Positions 16,650-29,295 of a DNA stretch of 64,000 nucleotides are shown piece after piece (the stretch's first letter is position 1; the number at the start of each line of letters is the position of its first letter). The stretch is taken from positions 186,001 through 250,000 of the forward strand of contig JJOH01000006.1 in NCBI GenBank assembly GCA_000696115.1, written 5' to 3'. The stretch is from Streptomyces olindensis. Its GTDB lineage: Bacteria; Actinomycetota; Actinomycetes; Streptomycetales; Streptomycetaceae. Under the pieces are notes generated by a model. It was not told where the DNA came from, did not search any database, and was given only the letters and a program-made list of their open reading frames with translations. A program made the translations under genes and the position numbers.

Positions 16650-17630
16650 ATGCGCAGACCCTCCGTCTTCCTCGCCGCGGCCCTTCTCGTGGGCGCCCTC
16701 GCCGTGCCCGCCTCCGCCGCCGACGGGGACGAGGAGTTCACCATCAAGGACCCGCGCATCACCGAGTCCAGCGGCCTCGCGGCCTCGCGCCTGCACCCGG
16801 GCATCTACTGGACGCACAACGACAGCGACGACGGGGCGTACCTCTACGCCGTCGACAGCGCGACGGGCGAGACGGTCGCGACGATCACCATGACCGGCGT
16901 GGGCAGCCCGCGCGACGTCGAGGCCATCTCCATCGGGCCCGGCAACCAGATCTACGTCGGGGACATCGGCGACAACCTCGGCGGCACCTGGCCGCACGTC
17001 TGGATCTACCGGCTGCCGGAGCCGAAGGACCTGCGCGACCAGACGATCCGGGCCACGCAGTACGTCGTGAAGTACTCCGACGGCGCGCGCGACGCCGAGT
17101 CGCTCGTCGTGCACCCGAGGACGGGCCGCGTCTACATCGTCGACAAGAACGAGAAGGGCGGGCACCTCTACGAGGGCCCGGCCGAGCTCTCCGCGTCCGG
17201 GACGAACGTCTTCCGGCCCGTCGCGGCCGTCCCCGACCTGGAGGCCACCGACGCCACGCTCTCCCCGGACGGCGAACACCTCGTCGTGCGCAGCTACTTC
17301 GGCGCGATCGCCTACGACTGGGACGGCGGCGACATCAAGCGGAAGCAGCGGCTCGGCGTGCCGTTCCTGGGGCAGGGCGAGTCCGTCACCTACACCGCCG
17401 ACGGGAAGAAGCTCATGTACGGCGCCGAGGGCGCCGACAGCCCCGTGGAGCCGCAGGACGCCCCCGGGGCCGAGGGGACCGACTCGCCCTCCGGCAACGG
17501 CGGTTCGTCCGCCTCGGACGGCGGCGCGGGCGCCGACGGGCTGAGCGGCAACCTCAAGACCGGCGCCATCGCCGCGGCCGCCGCCCTGGTCGTCCTGTTC
17601 GGCCTGCGGCGCCTGCGGCGGCGGAACTAG
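16650..17630 (+). CDS. Secreted, membrane-anchored beta-propeller-type protein
   Basis: The 326-residue product has a Sec signal peptide (MRRPSVFLAAALLVGALAVPASAA, cleavage near residue 24), then about 230 residues with repeated blade-like segments (SSGLAASRLHPGIYWTHND, YVGDIGDN, TLSPDGEHLVVRSY), as in WD40 or other propeller proteins. A Gly/Ser/Asp-rich linker follows (about 255-300), then a single helix (AIAAAAALVVLFGLRRLRRRN) with a basic tail. It should be anchored in the membrane with the propeller outside. The TetR gene downstream is convergent and overlaps the stop region by 4 bp. The role is unknown. Confidence 0.85.
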   Translation: MRRPSVFLAAALLVGALAVPASAADGDEEFTIKDPRITESSGLAASRLHPGIYWTHNDSDDGAYLYAVDSATGETVATITMTGVGSPRDVEAISIGPGNQIYVGDIGDNLGGTWPHVWIYRLPEPKDLRDQTIRATQYVVKYSDGARDAESLVVHPRTGRVYIVDKNEKGGHLYEGPAELSASGTNVFRPVAAVPDLEATDATLSPDGEHLVVRSYFGAIAYDWDGGDIKRKQRLGVPFLGQGESVTYTADGKKLMYGAEGADSPVEPQDAPGAEGTDSPSGNGGSSASDGGAGADGLSGNLKTGAIAAAAALVVLFGLRRLRRRN

Positions 17631-18430
17631 GAGCGATCCTCCGACGGCTGCGCGTCCTGGTCCCGGCGCCGTGCCACCAAGACCTCCAGGCCGTCCAGGA
17701 TCCGCTGGAGCCCGAACTCGAAGTGGTCGAAGTCGGGTCCGAAGGTGTCCTCGGAGAGTGACGCCATGACCGGGTAGCGGCCCGAGGCCATGACCTTCTC
17801 CAGGACCGGCACCTGCGCCTGCCAGAACTCGGCGTCCGTCAGGCCCGTCCGGCGCTCCGCCTCCCGCTGGTACAGGTGCGAGCGGGCGGCCCCGACGACG
17901 TACCCGTCGATCATGATGACCGCGGAGAGCAGCTCGGGGTCGCTCAGCCCCATCGGGCGGATGCGGGTGAGGATCTTCTCCATGCCGTCGAGGGCGCCCG
18001 GGCCGAGGATCTGCCGGGACTGGTTGACCTGGAGCAGCCAGGGGTGGCGGCGGTAGAGGGCGAGGGTCTCGCGGGCCAGTGTCTCCAGGGCCGTGCGCCA
18101 GCCGCCGTCGCCGAAGTCGGCAGGGTCCTCGGAGGTGCGCTGCACCCGGTCCAGCATGAGGTCGAGCAGCTCGCCCTTGCCGGGCACGTACCGGTACAGC
18201 GACATGGTGCCGGTGCCCAGCTCGGCCGCGACGCGGCGCATGGAGAGCCCCTCGAGCCCCTCGGCGTCCGCCACCTGGATGGCCGCTTCCACGATCCGGT
18301 CCAGGGTCAGGGTCGGCTTGGGGCCCCGGCTGGGCCGTCGGCCGGTGTCCCACAGCAGTTCGAGGGTGCGGGCGATATCGCCGCTGCCGCTGGTCTCCGT
18401 GCTGCCCGTGCCACTCGTACCGCTCGTCAT
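17627..18430 (-). CDS. TetR-family regulator of the adjacent DrrAB-type exporter
   Basis: The 267-residue protein has a Ser/Gly/Thr-rich N-terminal tail, a TetR helix-turn-helix at about 50-95 (DRIVEAAIQVADAEGLEGLSM, RRVAAELGTGTMSLYRYV), and a C-terminal TetR_C_1-type ligand domain. It is divergent from the ABC transporter, with a long palindrome in the 111-bp gap. By the usual logic it represses the exporter and itself until a drug binds. The 25-residue low-complexity N-terminal extension (TSGTSGTGSTETSGSGD) is unusual for the family. Confidence 0.9.
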   Translation of the reverse strand: MTSGTSGTGSTETSGSGDIARTLELLWDTGRRPSRGPKPTLTLDRIVEAAIQVADAEGLEGLSMRRVAAELGTGTMSLYRYVPGKGELLDLMLDRVQRTSEDPADFGDGGWRTALETLARETLALYRRHPWLLQVNQSRQILGPGALDGMEKILTRIRPMGLSDPELLSAVIMIDGYVVGAARSHLYQREAERRTGLTDAEFWQAQVPVLEKVMASGRYPVMASLSEDTFGPDFDHFEFGLQRILDGLEVLVARRRDQDAQPSEDRS

Positions 18431-18459
18431 GGCACCCAGCTTAGGTCCCCGCGAAAAAA

Positions 18460-18499
18460 CTGGGTACAACGTACGCGTAATCGGGTACGCTGTACTCAG
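18460..18499. promoter_or_regulatory. TetR operator between regulator and DrrAB genes
   Basis: CTGGGTACAACGTACGCG at 18460-18477 and CGGGTACGCTGTACTCAG at 18482-18499 are inverted with 15 of 18 positions matching. The repeat GTACA-n-CGTAC / GTACG-n-TGTAC has the size and spacing of TetR sites and lies 30 bp from the TetR start and 43 bp from the ABC start, so it could control both. Confidence 0.7.
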
Positions 18500-18541
18500 T
18501 TCGGGATGCCGGGCACGGCACGAGCACACGGGAGGGGCGGC

Positions 18542-19501
18542 ATGGACGGATACGCGGTGCGGGCCGAGGCGCTGGAAAAGCGGTACGGCGAGAAACGCGC
18601 CCTCGACGGCTTCGACCTGGCGGTACGCGAGGGCACGGTGCACGGCCTGCTCGGGCCGAACGGCGCGGGCAAGACCACGGCGGTCCGCATCCTGTCCACG
18701 CTGATCCGGCTGGACGGGGGCGCCGCGACGGTCGCCGGTCTGGACGTGGTCCGGCAGCCGCGCGAGGTCCGGGCCCGGATCGGGCTCACCGGCCAGTACG
18801 CGGCGGTCGACGAGGTCCTCACCGGCCGGCAGAACCTGGAGATGTTCGGCCGCCTGTTCCACCTGGGCGGCAGGCGCGCGAAGCTCCGGGCGGCCGAGCT
18901 GCTGGAGCAGTTCGACCTGACCGACGCCGCCGACCGGGGCGTCGGCAAGTACAGCGGCGGCATGCGGCGCCGCCTCGACCTCGCCGCGTCGATGATCCTG
19001 GCCCCGGCCGTGCTCTTCCTCGACGAGCCGACGACCGGCCTGGACCCCCGCAGCCGGGGCGAGGTCTGGGACTCCGTCCGCGCGCTGGTGGCGAGTGGCA
19101 CGACCGTGCTGCTGACCACGCAGTACCTGGAGGAGGCCGACAAGCTCGCCTCGCACATCACCGTCATCGACCAGGGGCGGGCCATCGCCGACGACACCCC
19201 GGACGGGCTGAAGAACCTGGTCGGCGGCGACCGTGTCGAGGTCGTGGTCGCCGAGCGGTCCGAGATCCCGCGCGTGGTGAAGGTGATCGCCCGGGTCACG
19301 GACGGCGAACCCGAGGCGGACGAGACCGAGTTGCGGGTGCACGCCCCGGTCACCGACCGGGTCACGGCCCTCACGGAGGTGGCGCGGACCCTCCAGGACG
19401 AGGGCGTCCGCGTCGAGGACATCGGACTGCGCAGGCCCAGCCTCGACGACGTCTTCCTGCGCCTGACCGGACACCGCACCGAGAAGGAGGCCGCCGCGTG
19501 A
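18542..19501 (+). CDS. ABC exporter ATPase (DrrA-like)
   Basis: The 319-residue ATPase has Walker A GPNGAGKT at 38-45, Q-loop [11 protein letters not shown], signature YSGGM near 140, Walker [13 protein letters not shown] and the H-loop region [12 protein letters not shown], followed by the C-terminal domain found in daunorubicin-resistance DrrA proteins ([16 protein letters not shown]). It overlaps the permease gene by GTGA, so translation is probably coupled. With the permease it should export a hydrophobic drug or lipid. Confidence 0.93.
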   Translation: MDGYAVRAEALEKRYGEKRALDGFDLAVREGTVHGLLGPNGAGKTTAVRILSTLIRLDGGAATVAGLDVVRQPREVRARIGLTGQYAAVDEVLTGRQNLEMFGRLFHLGGRRAKLRAAELLEQFDLTDAADRGVGKYSGGMRRRLDLAASMILAPAVLFLDEPTTGLDPRSRGEVWDSVRALVASGTTVLLTTQYLEEADKLASHITVIDQGRAIADDTPDGLKNLVGGDRVEVVVAERSEIPRVVKVIARVTDGEPEADETELRVHAPVTDRVTALTEVARTLQDEGVRVEDIGLRRPSLDDVFLRLTGHRTEKEAAA

Positions 19502-20319
19502 GTGCCGTCGACCTGAGCACCCCGAGCTCCCGGAGCGGCACGTACTGGCTGCTCGCCGACTGCTGGAACATCGTCCGCCGCGGACTGACCCACTACCAGC
19601 GCCAGCCGGTCAACATCGCCTGGCAGCTGGGCTTCCCGATCCTGTCCGTGCTGCTCTACGGCTACGTCTTCGGCAGCGCGATGACGGTGCCGGGCGGCGG
19701 GGACTACAAGGACTTCCTGATGCCGGGCATGTTCGTGATGACCATGGCGTTCGGCTTCATCAACACGGCCACGGTCGTGGTGTACGACTCCACCAAGGGC
19801 GTCATCGACCGCTTCCGCTCCATGCCGATGGCGTCCTCCGCCGTCGTTGCCGGGCGCGGGATCACCGATCTGATCGTCGCCTGCGCCGAGTTGGCCATCA
19901 TGATGCTCACCGCGTTCGCCATGGGCTGGCGCCCGGACGGCGGCTTCGGCTTCCTCGCCGCGTTCGGGCTGCTGCTGTGGCTGCGGTTCGCGCTGATCTG
20001 GATCGGCGTGTGGCTCGGCCTGCTGGTGCCCAACCCGGAGGCGGCGGGCGGGCTGTTCGCGGTCGCCTTCCCGCTGACGATGATCTCCAGCATCTTCGTC
20101 GCGCCGCAGCTCATGCCCGACTGGCTGGGCTGGGTGGCGGCCTGGAACCCGATCTCCTCCACGGCGGCGGCGACCCGCGACCTGTTCGGCACGCCGGTCG
20201 GGGGCGGCGACTCCTGGGTGGAGCAGCACGCGCTGCTGATGGCCGGGGTGTGGCCGGTGATCCTCACGGTGGTCTTCCTGCCGCTCGCGGTACGGCGGTT
20301 CAAGAAGCTCAGCCGCTGA
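19498..20319 (+). CDS. ABC-2 exporter permease (DrrB-like)
   Basis: The 273-residue membrane protein has about six hydrophobic helices and the DrrB/ABC-2 pattern: an N-terminal cytoplasmic stretch [23 protein letters not shown], the [13 protein letters not shown] segment, and [14 protein letters not shown] before the next helix. Its GTG start overlaps the stop of the ATPase gene. The partner ATPase and the divergent TetR gene suggest a drug-inducible exporter, as in daunorubicin DrrAB. Confidence 0.92.
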   Translation: MSAVDLSTPSSRSGTYWLLADCWNIVRRGLTHYQRQPVNIAWQLGFPILSVLLYGYVFGSAMTVPGGGDYKDFLMPGMFVMTMAFGFINTATVVVYDSTKGVIDRFRSMPMASSAVVAGRGITDLIVACAELAIMMLTAFAMGWRPDGGFGFLAAFGLLLWLRFALIWIGVWLGLLVPNPEAAGGLFAVAFPLTMISSIFVAPQLMPDWLGWVAAWNPISSTAAATRDLFGTPVGGGDSWVEQHALLMAGVWPVILTVVFLPLAVRRFKKLSR

Positions 20320-20408
20320 GGCGCGGGCTCGCGCAGGGTTCGGGGGAGCGCCCGGGGGCGGGCGTGTGCCGGGGGTGACGTGCACGGCGACGTGACGCGG
20401 CGGTGAAG

Positions 20409-20434
20409 GGGCGCCCGGCGTGGGCCGGGCGCCC
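20409..20434 (+). terminator. 11-bp perfect hairpin downstream of the DrrAB genes
   Basis: GGGCGCCCGGC (20409-20419) pairs perfectly with GCCGGGCGCCC (20424-20434) around GTGG. It lies about 90 bp after the permease stop and 40 bp before the next start. A Streptomyces-style GC-rich terminator without a T-run is likely. Confidence 0.7.
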
Positions 20435-20476
20435 GGTGGTCGACAGGGTCACTCGGCATGGGCGAGGGTGGGGGGC

Positions 20477-21139
20477 GTGGACAGCCAGATGATCTCCGTT
20501 CCGGCCGGGCAGGTGAGGCTGTCGGACCGGCGGACACAGCGCAGTTGGCCCGTCGAGGTCGCGCCCTTCCGTCTGTCGGTGTTCCCGGTCACCCAGGAGC
20601 GGTACGCCGACGTCACCGGTCACCGGCCGAGCACGGCCGACGGCGACCGGCTGCCCGTCGAGGGCGTGTCCTGGTGGGACGCGGTGCGCTTCTGCAACGC
20701 CCTGTCCCACCGGGAAGGGCTGACCCCCGCCTATCACCTGCCGGGCGACACCGGGACGGCCGACTGGGACACCTCCGCCGACGGGTACCGGCTGCCGACG
20801 GAGGCCGAGTGGGAGCACGCCTGCCGCGCCGGCGGCACGGGCCCGCGCTACGGCCCCCTCGACGACATCGCCTGGTACCGGGGGAACTCGGACGACAGGA
20901 TCCACCCCGTGGGCGGCAAAGAGCCCAACGCCTGGGGTCTCCACGACATGCTGGGCAACACCTGGGACTGGTGCTGGGACCTCTACGACCCCGAGGTCTA
21001 CGGCACCTACCGGGTGCTCCGCGGCGGCGGCTGGTCCGACGAACACTGGAGCTGCCGCGCTTCGGTGCGCCGCCGCAGCCATCCGACGTTCCGGATCGAC
21101 GACGTGGGATTCCGTGTGGCGCGAACGCCCCGACCGTGA
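20477..21139 (+). CDS. SUMF1/FGE-superfamily protein lacking one catalytic cysteine
   Basis: The 220-residue product covers the formylglycine-generating-enzyme sulfatase fold (PFRLSVFPVTQERYADVTG, RLPTEAEWEHACRAGG, NAWGLHDMLGNTWDWCWD, RVLRGGGWSDEHWSC). True sulfatase-modifying enzymes have two cysteines in GGSW-L-C-x(4)-C; here the first position is Asp or Glu (WSDEHWSC) and only Cys193 remains. It is therefore unlikely to be a canonical FGE and may be one of the many SUMF1-fold proteins of other function, such as ergothioneine or cofactor enzymes. The start is taken as the GTG at 20477. No sulfatase gene is nearby. Confidence 0.75.
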   Translation: MDSQMISVPAGQVRLSDRRTQRSWPVEVAPFRLSVFPVTQERYADVTGHRPSTADGDRLPVEGVSWWDAVRFCNALSHREGLTPAYHLPGDTGTADWDTSADGYRLPTEAEWEHACRAGGTGPRYGPLDDIAWYRGNSDDRIHPVGGKEPNAWGLHDMLGNTWDWCWDLYDPEVYGTYRVLRGGGWSDEHWSCRASVRRRSHPTFRIDDVGFRVARTPRP

Positions 21140-21223
21140 GCGGGACGCGGGGCTTCGCGGAACGGCGGGGTTTCGCGGAACCGGCTTGACCCTCACGTTG
21201 CGTGAGGCCGGAGAGTCGGCCGC

Positions 21224-21760
21224 ATGAGCGACCACTACAACGCGTTCGAGATCAGCCCCGTACCCGCTCCCGGCCCGGACGCGGTTCCACCCGAGCCGTT
21301 CCGCGGCATCTACGGGATGCCCGCGTTCGTGACGATCCCCACCGGCGATCTGGCGGCGTCGGTGGAGTTCTGGACTCGTGGGCTCGGGTTCATCGAGCTG
21401 TTCAGCATCCCCGGCAGCGTGGTGCATCTGCGCAGGTGGGCGTTCCAGGACGTACTCCTCGTCCCGACGGCGAGCGTCCCGGAGCGGGCACCGGCGATGA
21501 GCGTCACCTTCGCGTGCGTGCTCAGCCAGATCGATTCCCTCGTCGAGGCCTGTCGTGCGTTGCGCCCGGACTCGGTCGACGGTCCGCGGGACACTCCCTG
21601 GACCACCCGCGACGTGGAGGTGATCACCCCCGAGAACGCACGGATCGTCTTCACGGCGGCGCGGCCCGTCGACCCGGACAGCCAGGAAGCGCGGGACCTG
21701 GCAGCCGTCGGGATCACTCCACCGGGCGTCGGGCGCGGCGACAATGAGGAGCATGCCTGA
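21224..21760 (+). CDS. VOC-superfamily (glyoxalase/bleomycin-resistance fold) protein
   Basis: The 178-residue protein has the paired beta-alpha-beta-beta-beta modules of the VOC fold: PAFVTIPTGDLAASVEFWTRGLGF then HLRRWAFQDVLLV, and a second half TFACVLSQIDSLVEACRAL then VEVITPENARIVFTAARP. Metal ligands are not obvious, so it may be a binding or resistance protein and not a lyase. The stop overlaps the start of the following TipA-like gene, so the two are probably translationally coupled and the regulator may respond to a compound handled here. Confidence 0.82.
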   Translation: MSDHYNAFEISPVPAPGPDAVPPEPFRGIYGMPAFVTIPTGDLAASVEFWTRGLGFIELFSIPGSVVHLRRWAFQDVLLVPTASVPERAPAMSVTFACVLSQIDSLVEACRALRPDSVDGPRDTPWTTRDVEVITPENARIVFTAARPVDPDSQEARDLAAVGITPPGVGRGDNEEHA

Positions 21761-22556
21761 CTCCACCGACACCGATGGCCTGACCGTCGGTCAGGTCTCG
21801 GCGCGGCTGGGCGTGACCGTCCGGGCGCTGCACCACTGGGACGAGATCGGTCTGGCGCGCCCGTCGCTGCGCACGACCGCCGGATACCGGCTCTACACCG
21901 CCGGTGATCTGGAACGCCTGCACCGCATCGTCGTCTACCGCGAGATCGGCCTCGGCCTGGACCGCATCCAGGCCGTCCTGGACGACTCGACGGCGGACGT
22001 GCCCGGCGCGCTGCGGGCGCAGCGCCACCAGATCGCCGAACGGATCGAGCGCCTCCAGCGGCTCAGCGCCGGACTGGACCGGATGATCGACGCCCACGAG
22101 CGCGGCCTGCTGCTCACCGCGGAGCAGCAGGCCGCGATCTTCGGCCCCCAGTGGGACCCGGACGGGCCCGCCCAGGCCCGTGAGCGCTACGGGGACACGA
22201 CGCAGTGGCGGCAGTACGCCGAACGCTCGGCCTCCCGCACAGCGGAGGAGTGGCAGGCCGTCGCCGACGAGGTGGCCGACCTCGACCGGGCCCTCGCGAA
22301 GGCGATGGACGCCGGTGTCACACCCGGCAGCGAGGAGGCGAACCACCTCGTCGAGCGGCACCGCGAGGTGTTCGCCTCGTACTTCCCCCTCAGCAGGCAG
22401 ATGCAGGTCTGTCTCGGCCGCATGTACGAGGCCGATCCGGGATTCGCCGCCCACTACGACGGCATCCGCCCCGGCCTCGCCACGTGGTTCCGCGGCATCG
22501 TCGACGCCGCCGCGCGCGCCCATGGGATCGACCCGGACACCGCGACGTGGCAGTAG
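21744..22556 (+). CDS. TipA-like MerR-family regulator
   Basis: The 270-residue protein has a MerR winged helix at about 10-80 (TVGQVSARLGVTVRALHHWDEIGL, YRLYTAGDLERLHRIV), a coiled-coil dimer helix, and a C-terminal TipAS-type antibiotic-recognition domain from about 140 to the end. TipA proteins bind thiopeptide drugs and activate their own genes. The start is the ATG at 21744 or the one at 21753; both overlap the preceding VOC gene, and GAGGAG lies between them. A ligand cannot be inferred. Confidence 0.88.
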   Translation: MRSMPDSTDTDGLTVGQVSARLGVTVRALHHWDEIGLARPSLRTTAGYRLYTAGDLERLHRIVVYREIGLGLDRIQAVLDDSTADVPGALRAQRHQIAERIERLQRLSAGLDRMIDAHERGLLLTAEQQAAIFGPQWDPDGPAQARERYGDTTQWRQYAERSASRTAEEWQAVADEVADLDRALAKAMDAGVTPGSEEANHLVERHREVFASYFPLSRQMQVCLGRMYEADPGFAAHYDGIRPGLATWFRGIVDAAARAHGIDPDTATWQ

Positions 22557-22586
22557 GGGGCTGGGGCCTGATCCAAACGACAAGCT

Positions 22587-23543
22587 CTAGCTCTCCGGCC
22601 CCGCCGCCTCCAGCCCCTTCGTCTTCCCCCGGCTCACCTGCGTCCGCACCGCCCCCATGCTCGCCGCGATGACCAGGGCGATCGCCGCGGCCTCCGGGGC
22701 GGTGAGGGCCTGTTCCAGGAGGAGGAAGCCGGCCGTCGCCGCGATGGCCGGTTCCAGGCTCATCAGGATCGCGAAGGTGGAGGCGGGCAGGCGGCGCAGG
22801 GCGAGGAGTTCCAGGGTGTAGGGCAGGACGGAGGAGAGCAGCGCCACCGCCGCGCCGAGGCCCAGTGTCACCGGGTCGGCCAGCTTCGCGCCCGACTCGG
22901 CGATGCCCAGCGGCAGGAACAGCACCGCGCCCACCGCCATCGCCAGGGCCAGCCCGTCCGCCTGCGGGAATCGGCGGCCCGTGCGGGCGCTGAAGACGAT
23001 GTATGCCGCCCACATGGCGCCCGCACCCAGGGCGAACGCCGCTCCGACGGGGTCGAGACCGTCGAAGCCTCCGCCGCCGAGGAGGAAGACACCGGTGAGG
23101 GCCAGGGCCGCCCACACGACGTTGATCGCGCGGCGGGACGCCAGGACCGACAGGGCGAGCGGGCCGAGGACCTCCAGGGTGACCGCCGGGCCCAGCGGGA
23201 TACGGGCGACGGCCTGGTAGAAGAGGCCGTTCATCGCGGCCATGGTGATGCCGAAGACGACGACCGTGCCCCAGTCGGTGCGCGAGTGGCCGCGCAGTCG
23301 CGGGCGGCAGACCAGCAGCAGGACCACCGCCGCCACGAGCAGCCGCAGCGCGACCACCCCGAGGGCACCGGCCCGCGGCATCAGCGTCACCGCCAGTGCG
23401 CCGCCGAACTGCACGGAGACGCCGCCCGCGAGCACCAGGCCCAGGGGTCCGAGGGAACCGAGCCGGCCCGGACCGGCGGCCGGTGCGGCGCCGGTCGTGG
23501 CGGTCGCGGGCTGGGGCGTGGTGACGCTGTCGGGGGTGGTCAC
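22587..23543 (-). CDS. EamA/RhtA-type exporter
   Basis: The 318-residue protein has ten hydrophobic helices in two EamA repeats (about 30-160 and 175-305), after a Thr/Pro/Ala-rich N-terminal tail of about 30 residues. It resembles the RhtA/DMT homoserine and threonine exporter group. The start is a GTG at 23543 with AGGA spaced 6 bases away. A GTACAT-CCCG-ATGTAC inverted repeat lies 59-74 bp upstream of the start and may be a regulator site. Substrate is not known. Confidence 0.85.
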   Translation of the reverse strand: MTTPDSVTTPQPATATTGAAPAAGPGRLGSLGPLGLVLAGGVSVQFGGALAVTLMPRAGALGVVALRLLVAAVVLLLVCRPRLRGHSRTDWGTVVVFGITMAAMNGLFYQAVARIPLGPAVTLEVLGPLALSVLASRRAINVVWAALALTGVFLLGGGGFDGLDPVGAAFALGAGAMWAAYIVFSARTGRRFPQADGLALAMAVGAVLFLPLGIAESGAKLADPVTLGLGAAVALLSSVLPYTLELLALRRLPASTFAILMSLEPAIAATAGFLLLEQALTAPEAAAIALVIAASMGAVRTQVSRGKTKGLEAAGPES

Positions 23544-23601
23544 GGGCGGTCCTGTGGTCGTCGGCGCTGATGCGGGGCGCGTACACCGGCCTGCACGTGA
23601 C

Positions 23602-23617
23602 GTACATCCCGATGTAC
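23602..23617. promoter_or_regulatory. GTACAT inverted repeat upstream of the EamA exporter
   Basis: GTACAT (23602-23607) and ATGTAC (23612-23617) flank CCCG; the symmetry extends outward imperfectly to GTG and CAC. It lies in the 5' region of the minus-strand EamA gene. It may be an operator; no regulator gene is adjacent apart from the upstream TipA-like gene. Confidence 0.4.
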
Positions 23618-23712
23618 TGCACAGTCCAGGGTAATGGACCCGGTCAGGTGCGTGAAGCCCTTTTGCCTCTGTCTCGGGGCGTGAGACGCCGGGTGGGCCG
23701 GACCTCGCCTCC

Positions 23713-24849
23713 TCAGCGGCGGGACAGATAGAGGTCGAACGCCTTGTAGAGCAGCCGGTTGAGCGGGAAGTCCCATTCACCGAGGTACTCGACGGCCTCG
23801 CCGCCGGTGCCCACCTTGAAGCGGAGCAGGCCCAGCAGATGGCTGGACTCCTCCAAGGTGTCGGTGATGCCGCGCAGGTCGTAGACCGCGGCCCCGAGCT
23901 CGTGGGCGTCGGTCATCATGCGCCACTGCAGGGCGCTGCTCGCCTGGACCTCGCGCCGGCGGCCGGTGGAGGCGCCGTAGGAGTACCAGACGTGGTCGCC
24001 GACGGTCAGCATCGTGGCCGCGGCGAGCACCTCGCCGTCGTGGTACGCGAGGTAGAGCCGCATCCGGTCCGGGTGCTCGGCGGTGAGCGCGTTCCACATG
24101 CGCTGGAAGTACGGCAGCGGGCGCGGGCGGAAACGATCCCGCTCGGCGGTCTCGCCGTACAGCTCGTGGAAGGCCGGCAGGTCCTCGTAGCCGCCGCGCA
24201 CGACCTTCACGCCGGCCGTCTCGGCCTTCTTGATGTTGCGCCGCCACTGCTGGTTCAGGCCGTTGTGGATGTCGTCCAGCGAGCGTCCGGCGAACGGCAC
24301 CTGGAAGACGTACCGGGGCTGCCCCGCGGCGAAGCCGCCCTCGCCGCCGGCCTCGGTCTGCCGCCAGCCCGTCCGGCGCAGACCGTCCGCGACCTGCCCG
24401 GCGCGCGGTTCGTACGACGTCGCCCGCACGTCCCGCAACCGCCGGGCGGCCGGGTCCGCGATCGCCGCCTTGACCGCCTCCGCGCTCCAGCGGCGCACCA
24501 CGACCGGCGGGCCCATCCGCACCGCGAAGGCGCCCCGCCGCCCCAGGTGCGCCAGCATCGGCTCCAGCAGGCGCTCCAGCTCCGGCTCGTGCCAGTCGAT
24601 CAGCGGGCCCTCGGGCAGATACGCGAGGTAGCGGCGCAGCCCCGGCAGCCGCGGCCCGGGCAGCGGGCGCAGCAGGACCAGTCCCGCGCCGACGAGCTGC
24701 CCGCCCTGGTCGAACCAGCCCAGGCTCTCCGCACGCCAGTCGGGCTTCACCTCGCCCCAGGACGGGATCTGCGTGTGGCTGGCGGAGGGGCGGGCCGAGA
24801 CGAACGCCAGGTGCTCGTCACGGGTGATCGGCTGGACGCGTACGCTCAT
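23713..24849 (-). CDS. FemAB-family peptidyltransferase
   Basis: The 378-residue protein shows two GNAT-like halves joined as in Fem/MurM-type enzymes. Marks include the N-terminal SHTQIPSWGEVK, a RRNIKKAETAGVKV segment at about 205, and the C-terminal YDLRGITDTLEESSHLLGLLRFKVGTGG motif that recurs in FemA/FemX proteins. These add amino acids from aminoacyl-tRNA to peptidoglycan stem peptides; Streptomyces FemX adds glycine to the stem. The AGGAG 7 nt ahead of the ATG supports the start. No lipid II gene is adjacent, so the role is inferred from family alone. Confidence 0.88.
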   Translation of the reverse strand: MSVRVQPITRDEHLAFVSARPSASHTQIPSWGEVKPDWRAESLGWFDQGGQLVGAGLVLLRPLPGPRLPGLRRYLAYLPEGPLIDWHEPELERLLEPMLAHLGRRGAFAVRMGPPVVVRRWSAEAVKAAIADPAARRLRDVRATSYEPRAGQVADGLRRTGWRQTEAGGEGGFAAGQPRYVFQVPFAGRSLDDIHNGLNQQWRRNIKKAETAGVKVVRGGYEDLPAFHELYGETAERDRFRPRPLPYFQRMWNALTAEHPDRMRLYLAYHDGEVLAAATMLTVGDHVWYSYGASTGRRREVQASSALQWRMMTDAHELGAAVYDLRGITDTLEESSHLLGLLRFKVGTGGEAVEYLGEWDFPLNRLLYKAFDLYLSRR

Positions 24850-25012
24850 GCGCGGGCTCCTTCGAGCAGCGGCCCTCGACGGGCAGTGGCTGGTCCCGCG
24901 AGCCTAGGAGCGGCCTCGGCCGTCCCCCGGCTCAGACACTCCGGGCCCGCCCACGGCATGGCCCGAACGCCTCAAGCGTGGGCCCGGACGCCCGGGCGCT
25001 CGCTCCCGCGCG

Positions 25013-29237
<4,225 letters not shown>

Positions 29238-29256
29238 CCCTTCCCGCGTACGTGAC

Positions 29257-29288
29257 CGAGGGCGCCCCGCGTGTGCGGGGCGCCCTCG
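29257..29288. terminator. Bidirectional terminator between serC and the reductase gene
   Basis: CGAGGGCGCCCCGC (29257-29270) pairs perfectly over 14 bp with 29275-29288 around GTGT. It lies 19 bp after the serC stop and 7 bp before the convergent reductase stop, so it can serve both genes. Confidence 0.85.
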
Positions 29289-29295
29289 CTCGTGC

